A stretch of 7,782 bases of DNA from Actinomycetota bacterium (GTDB lineage Bacteria; Actinomycetota; Actinomycetes; Mycobacteriales; Mycobacteriaceae), in the NCBI GenBank assembly GCA_005787665.1, contig SYAB01000006.1:1-7782 (forward strand), written 5' to 3'. The position numbers and the translations under genes are program-made. The notes beneath the pieces are model-generated. The model had not been told where the DNA came from and did not search any database. It saw nothing but the letters and a program-made list of their open reading frames with translations. The stretch's first letter is position 1. Each line of letters begins with the position of its first letter. Below are positions 4,631-7,782 of this stretch, in pieces.

Positions 4631-6172
4631 ATGACCGGCACCGGTCCCCTGCGTCGGCAGCTGAGCCGGCGGACATTCCTGGCCGGCAGCCTCGCCGCCG
4701 GCGCCGGGGCGGCACTGGGGGCATGCAGCACCACGACGGCACCGGGGGCGAATCTGCGGTCCCAGCCGACAAGCGTCCCACCAGCGCTGGCCGACCCGAT
4801 CGCCGCCGCCGAGGCGGCCCGCCCGCACACCGGTCGCATCGTCACCGCAACCCTGAATCCCCGACCCGTCACCGTCGACCTCGGCGGGAAGGTCGTCAAG
4901 ACCCTCGGCTACGCCGAGACAGTCCCCGGTCCGCTGATCCGGGCCAACGTCGGCGATGAACTTCGCGTGACGCTGACCAACGGCCTCGGCAAGCCGACAT
5001 CCATGCACTGGCACGGCATCGCACTGCGCAACGACATGGACGGTGCGACGCCCGCCACGCCCGACGTTCCCACCGGAGCGTCGTTCACCTATGCGTTCTC
5101 CGTCCCCGATGCCGGTACCTACTGGGCTCACCCGCACGTCGGAGTCGAACTGGACACCGGGTTGTACCTGCCGTTGATCGTCGACGACCCGACGGCGCCC
5201 GCCAATTACGACGCCGAGTGGATCGTCATGCTCGACGACTGGACCGACGGCGTCGGGCGATCGCCACAACAGATCCTTGCCGACCTGGAGAAGGGCGGTA
5301 TGGGCGCCATGGGCTCAATGGGCGAGATGGGCTCAATGGGCGAGATGGGGGGCTCGCAGGGCAGCGCCCTGCTCGGCGGTGATCCCGGTGATGTCATCTA
5401 CCCGTACTACGTGATCAACGGGAGAATCCCGGAGGCACCGACGACGTTCCGGGCCACACCCGGGCAGCGGATCCGGATGCGGTTCATCAACGCCGGTTCG
5501 GACACCGCGTTCCGGGTGGCACTGGCCGGCCACCGGATGACGGTGACCCACACCGACGGCTTCCCGATCGTGCCCACCGATGTCGATGCCCTGCTGATCG
5601 GCATGGGCGAGCGCTACGACGTAACCGTCACCGCGAAGGACGGCGTGTTCCCACTGGTGGCGCTGGCCGAGGGGAAGAACGCCCTGGCTCGCGCTCTGTT
5701 GACCACCGGAGTCGGTGCCGCGCCGCCCGCGGACTTCCAGCCTCCTGAACTCAACGGGAAGGTCGGCACGGTTGACCTGTTCGCCGCTCCCGAGGAGGCC
5801 CGCCTCGAATTCACCAAGGCCGACACCACGATGCAGGCCAATCTGACGTCCTCGGATACCGCATATCAGTGGGGCATCAATGGTCCGTTCCCCGACAACA
5901 CGCCGTTCACGGTCTGGCAGGGCCAGCAGGCGGCGATGACCTTCACCAACAAGACCCGGATGTGGCATCCAATGCACCTGCACGGCCACACCTTCGCCGT
6001 GCTGAACCCGGACGGCACCCAGGGGGCGCGCAAGGACACCGTCAACGTGCTGCCCAACCAGTCGGTGAAGATCGCCATCCTCGCCGACAACCCCGGCTAT
6101 TGGCCGATGCACTGCCACAACACCTATCACGCCGAAGCCGGGATGTTGTCGACCTTCGACTACCTCAACTGA
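4631..6172 (+). CDS. mmcO: Multicopper oxidase lipoprotein, MmcO-like (cuprous oxidase)
   Basis: A 513-residue cell-envelope multicopper oxidase. It is expected to oxidise toxic Cu(I) to Cu(II) outside the membrane with reduction of O2 to water, as known for mycobacterial MmcO. The N-terminus has a twin-arginine motif (SRRTFL, 12-17) and a lipobox LGAC (29-32), so the folded enzyme is exported by Tat and anchored by a lipid on Cys32. All copper ligands are present: HWHG (126-129), HPH (167-169), HPMHLHGH (446-453) and HCHNTYHAEAGM (494-505). Type 1 ligands should be His446, Cys495, His500 and Met505. A Met-rich insert spans 224-239. Length is close to the roughly 500-residue M. tuberculosis protein, and long stretches match it. 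The ATG at 4631 follows AGGAAGGA by eight bases; the open frame back to 4460 is not homologous. The last codons overlap the convergent permease by 8 bp. Confidence 0.93.
   Translation: MTGTGPLRRQLSRRTFLAGSLAAGAGAALGACSTTTAPGANLRSQPTSVPPALADPIAAAEAARPHTGRIVTATLNPRPVTVDLGGKVVKTLGYAETVPGPLIRANVGDELRVTLTNGLGKPTSMHWHGIALRNDMDGATPATPDVPTGASFTYAFSVPDAGTYWAHPHVGVELDTGLYLPLIVDDPTAPANYDAEWIVMLDDWTDGVGRSPQQILADLEKGGMGAMGSMGEMGSMGEMGGSQGSALLGGDPGDVIYPYYVINGRIPEAPTTFRATPGQRIRMRFINAGSDTAFRVALAGHRMTVTHTDGFPIVPTDVDALLIGMGERYDVTVTAKDGVFPLVALAEGKNALARALLTTGVGAAPPADFQPPELNGKVGTVDLFAAPEEARLEFTKADTTMQANLTSSDTAYQWGINGPFPDNTPFTVWQGQQAAMTFTNKTRMWHPMHLHGHTFAVLNPDGTQGARKDTVNVLPNQSVKIAILADNPGYWPMHCHNTYHAEAGMLSTFDYLN
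5309..5344 (+). repeat. Exact 18-bp tandem duplication encoding Met-rich MGSMGE units
   Basis: ATGGGCTCAATGGGCGAG occurs twice without a mismatch, preceded by a related ATGGGCGCC at 5300-5308. It encodes MGSMGEMGSMGE in the copper oxidase. Exact repeats of this kind change length easily by slippage. Confidence 0.9.
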
Positions 6173-7637
6173 CGGGTAGCTCCAACTCGGCGGCCAGTGC
6201 CGCCCCGACCCGCCTCGCGATCGGCGAGGCGGCCAGGGCAATCGCGAGTCCGATTGCGCACCAGTACAACCCGAGCAGCGGCGGTGCCGACCAGCCAGTG
6301 GAGTCCTTGACGCTGAACCACAGCACGACCACGATCACCACCGCGCCGGCCGTGGGTAGCAGCAGGCCGGTGAGCCGTCCGGTGCCGCCGTGCACGGGCA
6401 CGAAGCGCGGGGCGCCGACGAACCACACGGCCGCGATCTCGACCAGTAGGTAGCAGGCCATCAGGCACACCGACCCGGCGACCGCGAACAGGAAGTAGGT
6501 GTCGATGGCCGGGTTTCCGGTGGTCGCCGGCGGCCAACCGATCGCGCCGCAGACGATGTTGGCCGCCCCAGCCACCGCGACGACCGACCAGATCGCACGC
6601 CGTGGACCGCGGATCCGAGGATCGATATGGGCAAGGGCCTTCGGGCCTAGGCCGTCGCGGCTGAAGGCAAACAAGATCCGGCCCGAGGTGGCCGCGGTGG
6701 CCATATGGCAACCGAACGCGCCGACCGTCGCGGTGAGGATCAGCAGCAGGCTGAACCACTCGCCGACATAGGTGTCACCCAGGGTGCCCAACGTATTCGC
6801 CGAGCGTTCGAAGGCCGCCAGACCGGCCTTGTCGGTACCGAAGCCGATGGTCTGGGCGAACATCACCACCACGAACAACACGCCGGTGAGCATCAGCGTG
6901 CCGGTGATCGCGCGGGGGATGTTGCGCCGGGGGTCGGCGGTCTCCTCCCCCATCGAGGCGCAGGCTTCGAATCCGGCCCAACTCAGGAACGCCGCGACGA
7001 CTCCGCCCAGCACCGCCGACATCGAAACCCCCGAAGCCGAGAAGACACCCCAGTCCACCCCGGTGCCCGGCGCGCCTCCGCGGGCGAAGATCACCCCCGC
7101 GAGCACCACCATCGCGATGATGCCCACCCCCTCGATGCCGAGCAGCACCTTGGCCAGCAGTCGGGCGTCGCGCCCGGTCAGGACCAGCGATCCGGCGGCG
7201 GCGATCACCACCACGACCAGCCAGTGCACCTGAAAGGGGTGGGCCGATCCCTTCTGTATTTCGGCGAGTAGCGAATTGGCGAACGCCGCGGTCAGCGCGA
7301 GGGTGGCGATGGAGAAACCGACATAGGCGCCGAGCATCGCGAAGCCGGAGAAGAAGCCGGCCCGGGGGCCGATGGTCGCGCCGACCAGGGCGTAGGCCGA
7401 ACCGGCGTGGTTGAGGTAACGGGTCAGCCGGACGAAGCTGTAGCCGACCAGCGCCACCCCGAACAGGCCGATGACGAAGACCAGCGGGATGGCCTTGCCC
7501 ACGGTGGAAACCAGGCCCTGGCCGTTTCCCGCCATCGCCAGCGTGGGTCCGACGGTGGCCACCGACAGCGCCAGTGCCACCCACAGCGGCAGGGACCGGC
7601 GCGGCAGCGCGTCGACCGGGGCGGGAGTGGGTGACAT
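6165..7637 (-). CDS. APC-superfamily permease (amino acid/amine type)
   Basis: A 490-residue integral membrane protein with about 12 hydrophobic segments, at roughly 18-36, 48-68, 81-118, 138-155, 165-186, 206-226, 245-266, 293-314, 347-367, 381-407, 425-443 and 454-472. The conserved APC signature is clear: FLSWAGFEACASMGEE (217-232) followed by DPRRNIPRAI (235-244), and later TSGRILFAFSRDG (317-329). The family carries amino acids, polyamines or related amines inward, driven by protons or sodium or by exchange; the substrate here cannot be told. The ATG at 7637 has AAGGA (plus-strand 7644-7648) six bases upstream on this strand. No partner gene is adjacent on this strand within the window. 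Its stop overlaps the end of the convergent copper oxidase gene. Upstream is a candidate promoter with a palindrome over the -35 position. Confidence 0.88.
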   Translation of the reverse strand: MSPTPAPVDALPRRSLPLWVALALSVATVGPTLAMAGNGQGLVSTVGKAIPLVFVIGLFGVALVGYSFVRLTRYLNHAGSAYALVGATIGPRAGFFSGFAMLGAYVGFSIATLALTAAFANSLLAEIQKGSAHPFQVHWLVVVVIAAAGSLVLTGRDARLLAKVLLGIEGVGIIAMVVLAGVIFARGGAPGTGVDWGVFSASGVSMSAVLGGVVAAFLSWAGFEACASMGEETADPRRNIPRAITGTLMLTGVLFVVVMFAQTIGFGTDKAGLAAFERSANTLGTLGDTYVGEWFSLLLILTATVGAFGCHMATAATSGRILFAFSRDGLGPKALAHIDPRIRGPRRAIWSVVAVAGAANIVCGAIGWPPATTGNPAIDTYFLFAVAGSVCLMACYLLVEIAAVWFVGAPRFVPVHGGTGRLTGLLLPTAGAVVIVVVLWFSVKDSTGWSAPPLLGLYWCAIGLAIALAASPIARRVGAALAAELELPVS

Positions 7638-7669
7638 CGGGATTCCTTCGGTGCCGTCGGCATGCTGCT

Positions 7670-7687
7670 GCCCGTACCGTAACGGGC
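7670..7687. promoter_or_regulatory. Inverted repeat GCCCGT-N6-ACGGGC in permease leader/promoter
   Basis: Perfect 6-bp arms (7670-7675, 7682-7687) surround ACCGTA, which on the minus strand reads TACGGT and is a plausible mycobacterial -10 (TAnnnT). The arms could therefore be an operator straddling the -10. This is pattern evidence only. Confidence 0.4.
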
Positions 7688-7693
7688 GCGCTC

Positions 7694-7707
7694 CCCCCGA
7701 TCAGGGG
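7694..7707. promoter_or_regulatory. GATC-centred palindrome CCCCCGATCAGGGG, permease copy (candidate operator)
   Basis: It matches site C (514-527) at 13 of 14 bases. On the minus strand its centre TGATCG (7703-7698) lies 16 bases before the candidate -10 TACGGT (7681-7676), so a bound regulator would cover the -35 position of the permease promoter. Whether it activates or represses is unknown. Confidence 0.5.
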
Positions 7708-7730
7708 AACCGGCGCCCGCCAGGGCCGGG

Positions 7731-7740
7731 GCCGATCGGC
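7731..7740. promoter_or_regulatory. Palindrome GCCGATCGGC upstream of permease
   Basis: A perfect 10-bp palindrome sharing the CCGATCGG core of sites 489-502 and 1920-1936. It lies 23 bases beyond the 7694-7707 palindrome. Short GC-rich palindromes arise by chance, so weight comes only from the shared core. The rest of 7638-7782 shows no gene. Confidence 0.3.
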
Positions 7741-7782
7741 GGACAGACCACCGGCCGCCGACGCGGGTAGGTTGACCGGCAT

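Noticed and set aside
4408..4899. N-terminal extension of the first bestrophin (open frame back to 4899 on the minus strand)
   Set aside because: It is antisense to the copper oxidase, Arg/Pro-rich and without homology, while the ATG at 4407 has a good ribosome site and aligns with the paralogue.
6775..7782. 335-codon open frame on the minus strand reaching the window edge
   Set aside because: It overlaps the permease gene in another frame and encodes an Arg/Gly/Pro-rich product without membrane segments or motifs.

Overview
This is a GC-rich actinobacterial window, most likely from an environmental Mycolicibacterium/Mycobacterium. That placement is an inference: GC-rich codon usage, a multicopper oxidase very close in sequence to the mycobacterial lipoprotein MmcO, and small secreted proteins of mycobacterial style. 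No rRNA, tRNA, CRISPR array, insertion sequence or origin was seen.

Layout. Positions 1-432 hold the 3' end of an acyl-CoA dehydrogenase gene. Positions 433-2044 are sparse: two small secreted proteins of unknown function (616-903 and 1564-1911), hairpins, palindromes, and between them the remains of a beta-carbonic anhydrase gene on the minus strand, broken by frameshifts and lacking its zinc-binding residues. A LOG-family nucleotide hydrolase follows (2045-2710). It converges on a two-gene minus-strand operon of bestrophin-like membrane proteins (3547-4407, then 2723-3550), paralogues joined by an ATGA overlap. Divergent from that operon is an MmcO-like copper oxidase lipoprotein (4631-6172) with a methionine-rich insert. 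Its last codons overlap the end of a convergent APC-superfamily permease gene (6165-7637). The final 145 bases hold the permease promoter region.

The genes do not form one obvious pathway. They fall into at least six transcription units: fatty-acid oxidation, two orphan secreted proteins, LOG, bestrophins, copper defence, and amino-acid/amine transport. What may link some of them is a family of GATC-centred palindromes (CCCCnGATCAGGGG and CCCACCGATCGGnGGAC) upstream of the first secreted protein, LOG and the permease. This suggests a shared regulator, though none is encoded here.

Most notable observations: the hidden carbonic anhydrase pseudogene, the repeated palindromes, three TCAC repeats at exact 11-bp spacing, and a perfect 11-bp stem-loop inside the 3' end of the second bestrophin gene that can also end the convergent LOG transcript. 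I found no clear new multi-gene system.
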